Of a DNA stretch of 64,000 bases, positions 30,661-43,400 are shown piece by piece. The translations under genes were made by a program, and so were the position numbers. Each line of letters begins with the position of its first letter. Positions within the stretch are counted from its first letter, which is position 1. Below the pieces are notes generated by a model. It worked only from the letters and a program-made list of their open reading frames with translations, was not told the origin of the DNA and ran no database searches. This stretch comes from Bryopsis sp. KO-2023 (lineage: Eukaryota > Chlorophyta > Ulvophyceae > Bryopsidales > Bryopsidaceae), in NCBI GenBank assembly GCA_030272585.1, contig BSYQ01000015.1, positions 434,001 to 498,000 on the forward strand, in the 5' to 3' direction.

Positions 30661-33600
30661 ATTGACTTTTCCATTTGAAAAAAAAAAAGTGCAAAAGTGC
30701 ATCAGCATTACACTGCAATAAAAGTTGTCAGTGCTGGAAAAGAGTGACCAATATACGACATAAAAAAGAAATACGATGTTGCTTTATTATTTGACGGTGG
30801 CATGTGCATCAAATCATGACACACATGCCATTCAAAGACCTGGTAAAAGTAAACATTACAATAACAGATTCTTTTCTGTTTGGTGTTTTTTTTTTTTCTA
30901 CAGCCGTGTCATATAAAGTATTTTGCATTCCTCCTATTGAAAATAGATTTCTCGTCAAATAAAACCTGGGCGTTTTTCAAACCAATTTTATTATGATGCA
31001 AGTCATCTTTATGGCAGGGTGGGCAAGGATTGTTTTTTTCTTGACTACAGTGTATCTGTCTTCTACTTCTTTTGCGTGGTGATATTGACAGTTAGATGGA
31101 GAGGAGTGGTGGAATGGTCGGTGCTTATTGTTTGGAACATCTGTGTCGACGAATGGTTTGGGAAATGGATGGCTCTTGATTTTATTATGTTCACAAACAC
31201 TCAACCCGATCCATGTGTATATGTATATCCTACACTGGTAGGGTCGTAGAAACAATGCTATGCTATCTGTCACACATCATTGCAAGCGAATAACCGGTTG
31301 GAAAACCCACCAAACAAGATTACATACAAAAATGTCACCCGGTTGGACGAAAGCGAAGGCTGCAAGGTTACAATCTTTGTGTCACTACACTCGTACACAT
31401 AAATAACCCACCTCTCTTGGACAAAATCAGAGCGATATGAGTTTAAAAAAATGAACCTGGACAAGTGGTTTGTAATAGATTAGGACACAAATCCCCCATT
31501 ACCAGGCCACTTTATTTTGGACACACCCGAAACACCCGAAATAGCTTATTTTGGGCCTATTTTGGGGTATCTTGACACTTGGAGATATTTTTGATCAATC
31601 AATGATTACATGTTAGAGATATTACACAGCACCGCCACTGGGTTCCGAGATTTGGACGAGTGCTGACATCCGGACGAAAGCATGCCATTTCGAAATCCAC
31701 TCACCAATTTATCTTCGCTGAACAACCCTAACAACAACAGCTGCCGAATCTTGACGACCTGGGGTGTTGGGAACTCACGGATGATTATGTCATGGGCAGA
31801 CGCTAAGTGGATAGACAGTGACTGGGTTTCGCCTATAACTAGGGAACGTCCTTTCGAAAGAACTGTAACTGGTATTTCTTCTCATAATGCATATTATTCC
31901 TTTCAAAGCATTTGGAACCTGAGATTAGCTCCGAAAAAAAATGAGCATACTAACACCGATAATCCGGGGAGGGTTTTGTGTATGTATTGTGTACCGATAT
32001 TGCTTTTTTTTCTATCATTTTTTTTGGGTTAAGAATGAATGGAAAAGAAGAACTCTATGAATTGATATGTGTGGACACTCCAGAGAATGCCCCAATTTTG
32101 TTTCAACCCTCCGGCCACCACAAAGGGCTTTTTCTGATTTTGTTGATGGCCCCAAGATGCTCCACCATCCTTTTTTATACCCTCCAAGTTTTGCATGTGT
32201 CGAGACTTTCTGGAATGATAAACTTTCACTTTCCTCAAGTACACGGAAAATCATTAAATAACAGACTATTTTGAAGGGGGGGGGGTTCTCTCTACGTGTA
32301 TGGCGTATTAACTTTTATTTTTTTTTTATTATTTTTTTTCTGGGTGGTTTGGGCATTCTAGATCATCCGTACCGACTCAACCCCGAGAGCAGCGCTGCTC
32401 CAGTGCTGGCCCCAGCCTCGGCGGCGGTAATATTGCTGCCTGTTCTTCGTGACATACATGCAATTCCAAATTCAATATGGCTTTAGTGAGGGTGGGTGGT
32501 CCAATTTGGCTTGGAGTGCTCCTCCCTCACTGCATTTCTACGGAATGTAAGCCATCTGTACACCCTCTGCTATTTTGGGGGCTGTTACAGGCAGGGGCGA
32601 TCCTGGGGATTCAATACTACATCACAGTGTTTTTCCCAGAATCTCGAGTGTCAATCATTTATGCGATTTTGTTCGCGGGGGATTCAGTTGGCGACGGAGG
32701 GCAGCAAAGCTCCAGTCCATCTAGAACACGACGGTCGTTGATAGCGGATGTTTGCACCAGTTCTTTGGGTAGAGTGTCTGCGCTCTCCACGAAAATGCTA
32801 ACAGAGTGGATTGCACGATATCACCGTGATACCCCTTCGCATACCAATGAAAGTCTTTGCAAACGATCCTGTCCGACCAAGAACAACACACAGTGTTCTG
32901 ATTTGTTGCCTCCTTTTCAGGTGCTGGTTTTAGTCTGATGCCGGTTTATGGAATTTGGGTTGGATACACTTAGTGCCGATTTATGACTCGCACAATTTTA
33001 CACGAGTGTCCCACACCTCCCATATTTGGTCCCAGGCAAGCGAATAACTGCGTAGTGTCCGACAAACAAACCTTTGCAAGACGAAAAGCGCTCATAAAGG
33101 TGGATTCATGTTCGTGTCGGAGTCTCACATATATGTACTGAGTATATGTACTGAGTATATGTACATGCATGCACCATTTGGGAAGGCTGCTTTGAAACAA
33201 TGTAGCCCTTAGCGTATGTCCCACCTGAAACAATTTTGATTGCGCCCCCCCTTCTGAATTTCCACACTTGTGATTAGAACAAAACCAGGAGACTGATAAT
33301 AATCAATCCTTATCAATGTGGGCACTGTTTGTTTTGTTCTGCACTCGATTTTCGCAGAATTCGCTATCGGATGCTGGCACCTTCCATCAATTCCATTCTT
33401 TGATTATTCCATGCACGAGAAAGGAACAACAAGCAGCAAAACTATTGACATGGCAAACAGCCCCCCAAATCACACTATTATCCACTTCACTTTATATCGT
33501 GTGGAGGTATCGAACAAAGGTCTCCGTCAGAGAACTCTTAGTGCACAAGCGAATAGTTCGCAAGAACCACACTTGGAGGTTTTAGGGACCGCCCTTGCAA

Positions 33601-34106
33601 TCAACAGATGGATTATTCCTCCCAGAAACACCCTGCTGAACCGACCAAGTTGGTGTGAGGAATTGTACGGCAAATGTAATGATAAAATGGTGAAGATTTT
33701 CTGTTACTCGCCTTTCTTAAGGTTGTAAGAGTTACAACGTTACAACCACCCCATATATCGTCCCTGCCAGGACCAGGCCACCAGCCTGCCCCCCCCCAAA
33801 AAAATAAAAATAAAAAATAGTGGTGGCCGCAAGGTTGGCGTTCATCCATTGACATAAGATGTGTTTGTGGATTCTAGATCCATTTTCTATAAAAGTTGCA
33901 TTCAACACTTGGTAAAATGACCATGATTACATCCAATCCAATCCAATTGCAACCAACTGTGAAATTCCAGAAGCAACCCAATAACGAATTAGCAAATAAA
34001 ACAATTAATGCTCTTTGCTCAAGAGCGGCAATTTCCAACAATCAGCCCCCCCCCCCCCAAAAAAAAAAAATCGAAGAAATTCAAAAAAAGTAAAGAATAT
34101 CGCGGC
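30661..34106. other. Long intergenic stretch, no gene supported
   Basis: 3.4 kb with poly-T/poly-G runs and short open frames lacking domain signatures or splice consistency. A more GC-rich patch at 32366-32760 is open for about 150 codons from 32477 but was not recognised. A short tandem repeat of GTATATGTACTGA lies at 33126-33168. Confidence 0.45.
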
Positions 34107-36577
34107 CTAGAACAGTCCTGTGACAGTTTCCAGAAATTCGCGCAATATAACAAATGACGCCGCGCCCCCCACGAGCAGAATAGCGGGCTTTCCACCAGGA
34201 ACAATTCTGACAGAGCTGAGCGTTGTTCCTCCGTAACGCTCACTCCAAGTCATAACGGCTGGAATGATACCGAACAAAACAAGAACGCCGTAAGTGCCTG
34301 CTGCGTCCAAGGCTTGGAAAAATACGTCGCGGAACGTCAGCGCCAATACAAACGGAGGCAGCAGAGTGATGGCAAAAGGGGTCGCTTGCTTCGCTCCGCT
34401 TGGAAGCTTGAGTGCGTCTGCGAGAAAGTCAGAGAGCCCCAACACAAACCCTATGTACGACGTCGCGATCGCCAGAAACGAAAACGACTCGATCAACGGA
34501 CCAACAGTCGCCGAAGAAGCTTTCAGCGAGTCCAACGGGTCTTGGAAGTCGCCCATCATATTTGGGTCGATCGAACCAAGAATAGCCCCGTTCCAAAGCA
34601 CGAACATGGTTAAAGGAACCAAAGAGCCGCCGACTATGGCGGTCCGCACTTTGGAGACGTCACCTTCCAAGTTGGTGGCAATCACAGGAACGATATTGTG
34701 GTACACAAAAGCCAAAGCAACCACAGGAATGGTGTCGGGAACGGCCGCCCAATTCGATCGGGCCAGAGCGTCCACATGAACACCCCCCGCCGCCACGCCC
34801 AAAAGCCCCTGCACAACATCCACTACAATTCGTCTAAGGTCCCAAACAAAGCGACAGAGTTCTTCTCTGTTGTGTGCTTCTTGCACACAACGCGCAAATT
34901 ACCTTACCAAGAACGATATGACCACGGCACCAACAAGCGCTCCGTTTATCCTGTCAAGTATTCTCGGATTGGCGACGTAACACACTCCTCCGAGCGTTAC
35001 ATTAAACGCCAGCGCACCCACCCACTCCGGCGTCTGCAGGAAACTAGCCACAACGCCTCCCCCTTTCGAGATGTATGCGACCAGCAAGGCATAATGCAAA
35101 AAAACATAGGTCACTGAGGCTACTCTGGTGCCAGTTTTCCCCAACGTTCTTTCCGCCATGGATACGAGAGAGACCCCTCCGGAGCCCAATTCGCACATGG
35201 TGTTCACGTTCACTTCAGCCACAAGAAGGCCTGTTACGATCGAGAAGCCACACACAGCAGCTATGGTCAAGGTCGACGCCAAAAATCCAGCCTCCTGAAT
35301 AAATACCAATAAAAATATTATCAGCAAAGTTGAGAATATCTTTCGATTATTCCCTTCCCCCCCTCTTCAATACAAGATCATACATGGAGTCCCCAACATC
35401 CCATTTTCTTCTTTTTTTTTTACTCGATTTTATTTGGGGATGTGTGTTGGGCTTGGGTCTGATCGCTCAATTTTGAACCACAACAAAAATTCAAACCCAG
35501 AATTTTAATTTTTTGCCAAGCCTGCACTCATTGAAAATTCCAGTAAACAATATCCTTTTCAGAAGTGGAATTGTCACTTCAAAAGACCTATCCTGGAGGG
35601 CTTCTAATTGCACCAATCATTTCACTCAATACTACGTTGTACCAATTAGTTTAATTGTTATACTGGCAGAACTTATCCCAACTTGTAGACCTCAAAATAC
35701 ATTTCCTACTTTCTCAATTGCTATGCTGTTCGAGCTTCCGGATGCTGTAAAATAACATTCAGTAGCAGATGGCCTACAGACTGTTATTCTCATTTCTTGC
35801 CTTCAGCCTACGTCTGTTACTGCAGGAAGAGCCAGAATTCCAGCACCAACAGTAGTCCCAGCCACCAGGCCAGCAGACCCCAAAACGCTGCCGGGCTCAT
35901 GCTTCATATCATCTCCCAAATTGGACCAAAGTCGACTCGGGTCAGTTCCATTTTGTTCCCCAAAGAGCACCGAGCTCCCATTTGTTTCGTCTGAAAAATA
36001 AAAAATAAATAAACAGGAAAAGCAAAAGTCAAGCAAAAACTGAAAATGGAAGGACTTCACTGATGCTGTTTCGAAAGAAGGGCTGAGAATATCCAAAAAA
36101 AAATCCGAAAACAGTGCCTTCCCCCACTCCACTGTCAGGTTTCATGTTTGTGCATCATTGTGCAATAATGTCAATTTGGACCAAAGCATATCGGTTCAAC
36201 TCCATTTCCCCGCTTTCCACTTCGAAGTGTGGATTGGGCTCACTCAATTCAACTGTCAGGATCTCCATGCATTCAGTTTTTAAAGGTGCAAGTGTTTTTT
36301 CTTCCAAAAGAAACAATAGTAACGCCATGAAAGCCTGTCAGGCCTACTCACTTTCCAAGACGTCGCCGGGACGTCCTCCATTCACGTTTTCAGGTTGGGT
36401 CGTTTCTCTAACCTCGCTTTGTGCACGAAGGATTCTACGTCGACAGCGCCGCGCCGGCACAACGTCAAAAGCACAAAGTTTCCGCGACTTCGTCTCACAA
36501 CATCTGCTTGGTATCAACGCATGGTGCCTGCATGGCAAGAAACTGAGCCCGCCTGCTGGTAGCATCATCGGCACCAA
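34107..36577 (-). CDS. Aromatic (tyrosine-specific type) amino acid permease, probably plastid-targeted
   Basis: Transports tyrosine or tryptophan by ion symport (HAAAP family, TyrP-like). Four exons on the minus strand join in phase: 36577-36352, 35990-35812, 35294-34908 and 34808-34107 (497 aa). The first exon and start of the second (about 135 residues) are Arg/Ser-rich and resemble a chloroplast transit peptide. Helix 1 carries the family hallmark VAGTTVGAGILALPAVT. Further marks are EVNVNTMCELGSGG, VYHNIVPVIATNLEGD and the region GGSLVPLTMFVLWNGAILG. About 11 hydrophobic segments follow, with a short hydrophobic C-terminus ending ETVTGLF. Plant and algal plastids have homologues of this bacterial family. 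Plastid location is inference from the N-terminus. Confidence 0.9.
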
Positions 36578-36799
36578 ACGTGTGCAAACGGCAGTAGATC
36601 TTTCGCTTCACGGTTTCCCCCCTCTTCGCTTGGACGCCCTTGGGCGGCTGAGTTCAGAGTCGTCCTGGCAGTGTGTTTTTTACTCCCACAGCGCCAGCAC
36701 AGAATATCAATTGTACTGCAATCCATTACGTGATTGTCTATATTTGTCTGTGCAAAAAATTTCTGCGCCTGTGTTCTTCGTCCGTTCGATTCTTGTGCA
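36578..36799. promoter_or_regulatory. Shared 5' region between two divergent genes
   Basis: Only 222 bp separate the start codons of the permease (minus) and the cyclophilin (plus), so both promoters must share this space. No TATA box is obvious, and no element was assigned. Confidence 0.5.
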
Positions 36800-37974
36800 A
36801 TGGAAGCCCCACAGGTTCAAGTCGACACGACCGTCGGATCTTTCAGTGTGGAGCTCTACATGACCCATGCGCCTGACACTGTGAAGAACTTCTTGGAGCT
36901 ATCCAAGCGCGGCTACTTCGATGGAACGCTGGTATGAAATAAGGTAACCATTCGCGCTCAACCGACCACCTCTCGATGAGTCTTTGTGGACTTTTCCCCC
37001 ACCCCATCCATCTTGTTCAGCATTCATATCTGTGGTTGAAAAACTATGGATCCAGTGCACTATTTGGCCATTGGGATTTCTCACCCAGTAAGGAAAGGAT
37101 GTCCAATGTGTGACGATGATGCAAAAGTGTGATGTGTAATATCATATTGTATAATCACAGATCATCTACACAATGCAACTGATAAAATGGTGATAAAATC
37201 ACTTAGCTGACTTGGTTAAATTATTTATTTATTTATTTATTTTTGCAGTTTCATCGGGTGATTCCTGGATTTATCATTCAAGGTGGTGATCCAAGCGGGA
37301 CTGGCCGAGGGGGTGAATCTATTTTTGGAGGCCATTTCCAGGATGAGATTTCAAGGGAATTGAAACACTCGGGTGCTGGGATTATCAGTATGGCCAATTC
37401 TGGTCCCAACACGAATGGAAGTCAGGTGGGTTGGAATTTTACAGTATGTGTGGTGGAACATCATTTCGGTGATCAGCCTATTGAATTACAGTTCAATGTG
37501 GACTGGAAAAAGTAAGTAAGTATCATCAATCTTAGGAAAAACAGATGGTGTTTTGGGAATGAGCTCTGGACAGGCTAAGGCAAGTCCTGAATTTGGGGCC
37601 AGGGGAACATCTGGGTTTTCAATCAGTTTGCAATGATTAAATTTGCATCGTTAATTGAATACATTTTTGGTACGGTTCCAGGCCGATTTTGTATTTTCAA
37701 GATATTATAGTTGCGACTCCATCACCACAGTGCTTTCTTTCTTGTCGACCTCCAAAAGGCATTTATGATTGAACGTAAACTGGATGATAATTGAAGTGTT
37801 GTTCTGCAGTTTTTCATCACTCTGGCCCCATGCCCGGCCCTCGATGGGAAGCACACGATATTTGGCCGTGTGTGTGGTGGGATGCAAGTTGTGAAGCGGT
37901 TAGGGAATGTTCAAACGGATAAGCATGATCGACCCACCACTGACATCAAAATTCTCAGGGCGAGGCCAGCATGA
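36800..37974 (+). CDS. PPIL1: PPIL1-type cyclophilin, peptidyl-prolyl cis-trans isomerase
   Basis: Isomerises peptide bonds before proline. The PPIL1 family is a stable spliceosome component. Three exons join in phase: 36800-36931, 37249-37425 and 37810-37974 (157 aa; human PPIL1 has 166). The protein is essentially one cyclophilin domain with [42 protein letters not shown] and [18 protein letters not shown]. These contain the active-site Arg/Phe/Met/Gln residues. The short N-terminus and [14 protein letters not shown] tail match PPIL1 rather than the larger cyclophilins. No targeting signal is present, in keeping with a nuclear or cytosolic place. A bypass reading from exon 2 into its intron (to about 37515) is non-coding. 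Confidence 0.94.
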
Positions 37975-38366
37975 GGGGTTCATCAGATGGTTTTTTTTCT
38001 CATCATAGAATAGCAGGACTGTTTACAGAGTCGCCAAGGGGTTAGCATTATATGAGGCTTGTCCAAACGAACATGATGTCTTTGTAATGGCTCGAGTCCT
38101 CAAATCCCTTTGTATGGGGTTCCATGATTTGCCTCCTGGATGCATCTGTCGGAAGCACTCAGTTGCGATGCTTACTGAACCTAGGACCAAATCGGTGTGT
38201 GTGTGATGGCGCACAATCGTTCAAAGCGGGGCCCTATGGGTAACGGAAACGTCCGTCAAACTCAATTCGGCGCAAACGCCGGAGTGAATTCTCTTGGTTG
38301 ATTGAGAAACCCTAGGGCCCGTGCGATCAGCGAGTCTCGGGATCGATCGTGTCGACAGTAGCAGTT

Positions 38367-40166
38367 ATGACTTCATTGAGGGAAGATCAGGCCCCAGAGG
38401 AGAACGTCCAACTGTTGGTCGGTCTCCGAAATCCAGTCCTGCGAACATACTTGTTTCCTGCGGATCAAAAGAACTGGAAGCGCTACTGGCTTCTTGTCTT
38501 CGCCTTCACCGGAGTGGCGTTCTTGACAGTGGGTCCGATTCTGGGATCGCTGATCATCCCCAAATCAGCACGTCAGGATGCAATCTTATCGCAGTTGATT
38601 ACTCCAGACGACACTTGCTTCGGGCCCGAAAACAGCTCGCAAGCATGTGATAGCGGCGCAATCATAGAGTACTACCTTTTCAATGTGACCAACCCTGCAG
38701 CGTTCCTTGGAGGGACGACTCCACCAGCGCTGCAAGTTGTCGGCCCATTTTCGTTCGATGCGACAGACGTGAACCAGGATGTGGAGTTCAGCCAGGATCA
38801 GACGAAAGTGGCTAGGGCGGCGAGCTACTACCAAGAGTTCTCCCAAGACAGCAGTTGTCAAGCATGCAGTCTCGACGACGAAATAACACTGTTGAACAAA
38901 GAATACCTGGAGGGGACTTCATCAGATATGTTCGTGACTAGGACGGTCAAGGCTGTTTTGGCCGCTGTCGCTGGCGCCAATGTGCACCTGAACTATAATC
39001 TGACAGCCATCGACGATGCTGATACCGTTCTGGACGTTTTGGCTTTGAGACCACATCACAAGACCATGTACACTGGATGGGGCGACCACGAAAAAACAAC
39101 ACGAGTTTTCGAGTATGAAACGAAAGGCCTTCCCGAGCCGCATGGAGTGGATGGAGGGCGAGTTTTTGGACCAGGCTTCGACTCGAAGGAAAACCAGGTG
39201 CACAGTCAAGCAATATAAACGCCGGTTATAATGATAGAGCCCGCAGTCCTTTCGTCATCCCAACGCACCACTTGAGTTTTGTTTCCTTCTTGATCGCAGA
39301 TTCTGTTCGATTCCTGGGTAGCCGACACCGTGGAACTCGAGCTTTCGCAGTCGGGGACAAAGGTAGAGGGCATTGAGACCGACGTGCTCGAGGTTGTATC
39401 CGGAGGAGCGTGTACAAGCAATCTTGAGCTGTGCCCAAGCAGTTTCTGGAACATCACTTCGAGGTTCGGCTTCGCGAGTATCGCAACTCTGCCTTTTTTC
39501 CTGGGAACGGAAACTGCGCAGTCGACAGGCTGGATGAACAGCATTTCCCCAGACGATACTGACAAGTACAAATGGCGGCTGTATGTCGAGCCGACCTTTG
39601 GTCTTGCAGTGCGATTCCAAAGCACCTATCAGTTATCTCATCTCGTGGTTCGAGACGGAGCCCATCCAAACCTTTGGGAACCAGTCAATTCTTCAGGACT
39701 GTGGATTCCTACCCACTGGATAAACGTGACTTACGTCGTGCGATCAGGGCAGCGCAGCCATATTATTTCGTCGTTGAGGAAACTCAAGATAGCTCATTTC
39801 TTGTGCAACATTTCTTTGCCAGTTCTGGGTGCCATTTTCCTGGTCATCGTAATTTACCAATTTTTCTTCACTGCGGCGGCTAAAGCACGATACAGAACCA
39901 TGAAAATTCTCTTGAGGTCGCGAGCGAGGGACCCAAAGCTCAATCCAGCCCAGTTCAATGCTCTCAGGCATTTCATGACGGACCAGATGAAAAAGGCAAG
40001 GAGAACCAAACGGACGGACGAAGTGGGGGAGGACCAGAAATTGAAACCCAAGAAAGTGAAATCCACTTCCTCCAGTGCAGCTGGAAAGGATGGTAAAGGC
40101 GTTCAAGTTACCAAGATAACGTCGCAGGTGGAGAACAAACCCGAGGGTACCCAGAGAGGTGGATAG
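38367..40166 (+). CDS. CD36/LIMP-2 family scavenger-receptor-like membrane protein
   Basis: Two exons: 38367-39197 and 39300-40166 (565 aa). The topology is that of CD36: a short cytosolic N-terminus, a first helix at about 32-57, a large lumenal/extracellular domain and a second helix at about 446-468. The ectodomain has the family pattern NPAAFLGG...LQVVGPFSF, cysteines in a late cluster and several N-x-S/T glycosylation sites. Known members bind lipids or lipoproteins, or sort enzymes to lysosomes. The tail after helix 2 is unusually long (about 95 residues) and Lys/Arg-rich. A start at 38367 is preferred as the first ATG; the frame is open upstream without another ATG. Function in this organism is unknown. 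Confidence 0.87.
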
Positions 40167-40482
40167 TGCCAGTTCGTTTACCGGGGGGTTAGTGCTGATG
40201 CCGAATAGCTGGGTGGTTCAGAAGTTATGGCGGCTGGGTAGACTGGGACTCAAGGGTAGGAATCCTGTAGTATTTAGAGGCGCAAATCTTGTGGCATGTT
40301 TTTTGTTTCAGACGGGAACTGTGTAAGTCGAGGTAGCTATGATAATAAGGGCTGCAATTCACAAAATTCTGTGTTACAAACGCCACAGCATTCCAAACCA
40401 AACTGTTGATCAAAACACAAGGACCACCATAAAAAAACCCCTTGACTTTATATCCACGACAAAATCACGCGGCGGCGGTTTG

Positions 40483-43400
40483 CTATTGCGCTTCTTCCAG
40501 TGGGTAGTCCACCGGCGGCAGCCTTTCCCTCGAAACTGGACGAGGCACCACCGTTTGCTCCAGCATTTTGATTCTCGTTTCTTTGTCCGACACCTCCTGC
40601 CTGAGTTGCCGAATGAGGTCGCGCTGAATTTCGAACTCCTTTTTGACGTCCAGTTCTGGAGGAGGTGGTTTCTTGGCAGGGGGCGACTTGGGTAAAGTGA
40701 CTGTGCCCGTCCTCTCTTGCTGCAAGCCAGTAGAGTTGAGCATTCAGCAAGGCGGCGTGCGAGACTGCTGATTATCCTTTCATATCACCATTTTCCATTT
40801 TCAAGGCACGGGTGCATCCTTACCTTGAGTTCCCGCCTCAGTTCATTGATTTCTTTGATGAGCGCGACGTTCTCTTGCATGATTCTTGCGGTATTGGTTT
40901 TGTGGACCTCAATTTCTTTGTTAAGCTTCCTTTTCAGTCCATCGACCGTCTTTTCCAGATACTCGCGCTGCCGTTGGTACTCTTGCTGTATGTCCTCCTC
41001 AATGTGCTGCAACTGTACGCTTTGATGCACATGGCGGTGGTAAATATCTTTCACCTGCAGATCACACGAAAATAACGCCATTTTGTAAGAAAAACTCACC
41101 CCCACGGGCCTGCCGAATGAACATACACAAGCAGCTTCCATCTGCCGTCCAGAGAGGACACCAGAAGTCCCTGGAGAGGGAATATTCTAAGGCCAAGTGG
41201 GAAAACTGCAACGGAACTAAAGTGCTCTCAGTTAGACAACTCTCCGTCATAGTGATGTATCTTTTCGTCGAAACCAAGAATACCTTTTCTCGAAGCTGCT
41301 TGGGGAATTGGACAAACTGGACCAGCTCATGCAGGTCGTGTTTGAAACGCTTGACGAGAAGAATGGCGTCGTTTTTGGCGTTTTGTTGCTGTTGGATTTC
41401 CTTGAGGAGGGCCGTTTCCTTTAGCTTCAAGTTCGAGATAGTGAGGTCCAGATTGGCGTTGTTCTTGTGATACCTGAAAGGCCACTCCACATATTATCCT
41501 TCCTGGAGCCCTGGCACCTGGTGGTTGGGTTGATCTTTTCTGTGTGCTTTATGCAGTTTTCCTGGGCATAGCTGTTTCTATCAACTCCCTGAGCTCTAAT
41601 TTGTCCAGAATCGAAGATTGTATATTCTTCAATTGTTTGAGATGTGTTGCGTTGTGCGTTTATATGTTTGGTGTTAGGATTGATTTCTTTCGTTTTTTGC
41701 GATAAAATGGCAGGTTTCTGCAAACCTTTCCAGTTCACTGTCCATTTCCTTGACTTGTTCTTTCATGTCGGCAATTTCCATTTCCCTTGGCTCGATCTGT
41801 TTTTTCAGTTCCTTGATCTTGTAGTCCAGAACGAACTTGAATTTTTCCAGCTCTTGGTTTTTCTTTTTGAGGTCATATATCCTGCGTTCCTTGTCGCCGA
41901 TCGTTTCGTCCCTTTCCCGAATTTCACGTTTCAACCCCATGATGTCTTTCTCCAGGCTGGCGATTGTTTGGTAAAGTTCCTTCTTCTGGTCGAACAAACT
42001 TTTGATTTCCTCCTTTTGGGCCTCGATGTCTTTCTGCAAGGCATTGAACTTTTTCCGCATGATTCCGTTTTGCCCTTTCAGTCGAAGACCCACCTCACGC
42101 TCTTGGGATAACCTGCATCCACATCTCAAATCAGAAAACACCCTGGCAAACCCGCCAGAATTCCCATTCAATCAAACTTTGACCCCCCCACAGTTACCTC
42201 TGTTCGTATCGTTCCTTAAGTTCTTCGATCTCTCTGTCGGCATCCTCTTCCAGTTGCCTTTTGATTTCTTCGAACTCTCGTTCCAGCTCTTCCTTCTCCT
42301 GTTGCAGACCTTCCAGGTTCATGTGCTCTTCATGGAGTTTCGTTTCGTACTCTTCAGTCAATTCTTGAATCACCCTTTCGTGGGATTCCACCAAAAGAGC
42401 GTTCTGCTCGTCCCATCTGGTTTCAAAACGATCAAAAACCCCATGTCAGACTCAGCTGCTTTCTCTCTCTCTTATCCACCAACGCCCTTGGTGGCACTGT
42501 TCTATTCTTTTCCAGTAGATATCCAACACAGTTGACTTCGAGACGAATACCAGCATTCCATGATATTTGCATTACATTTCCATCCATGGATGCATGGTGT
42601 CAGTCAGACATAGGGCTGCCATACTTCAGCATATCCGAAATTTCATTTTATTTCTATTTTGTGCGTATGTTTTCAAATCTCTCCTCACCTCACTGACAAT
42701 ACAGGTGAAACACGTGTATACATAATGTCACCTTTCATTCAGCAGCTCCTTTTCTTGAACGAGTTGCTGATATCGTTCCACTTCTGCCATGATTTTCTGT
42801 TGATACTGAGAATCGAGCGCATTCAATTGCTGTTGGCCCCGTTCCTGAGCGGCCCTCAGTTTTTCTTCATACTCCAACTCCATTTCATTTTTCTCCTGTG
42901 AATCCACCCCAAACCAAATTCTTTCTTTTTTTTTCCTATTCTTTTTCTTTCTTTGTATGTATTGGACTCTTCCCAGCAAACCAGCAGACAAAAGAGCAGT
43001 TGATTGTTTTGGTTAGAAACGATGTCCGATTTATATGCTCCCAGTACTTGTAAGGGTTCCCCTCCAAAACATGTGATTTCTGTTTCATGTTTTCAGTCCT
43101 CGAACATTCACTGGACACCAGATGGCTTTCAGTTTTTTTCCCAATTGATATTTTCCCAGTTCCTCTCACCTGGAGCAGCAAATCGAATTTCTGCTTTTCG
43201 CCATCAATTTCGCCGCCGAATTTGTCCGTGAGCTCTTTGACTTTTTCCTGCATGTGAAGGTCCTTCAACCTCAACTGATACTCTGTTTGCATGGTCAACT
43301 CGTTCACTTGCAGTTCCAGATCGGACATCCTCTGCTTCTTCTCCTCCAGCTCCGATTTTGTAATCAAAACCTCCTCCGCCCATGGTGTTTTTTCCTGAAT

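Noticed and set aside
32366..32940. Possible exon or small gene in a GC-richer patch
   Set aside because: It is open for about 150 codons, but no consistent splice partners, start context or domain could be found. Left as intergenic.
34294..34779. Plus-strand frame opposite the permease last exon
   Set aside because: Reverse-frame shadow of a GC-rich membrane-protein exon.
36114..36863. 250-codon plus-strand frame over the permease start and cyclophilin start
   Set aside because: Shadow of the permease first exon, with no domain signature. Both flanking gene models account for the sequence.
37426..37515. Extension of the cyclophilin second exon
   Set aside because: The strong donor at 37426 and a perfect in-phase third exon show this is intron.
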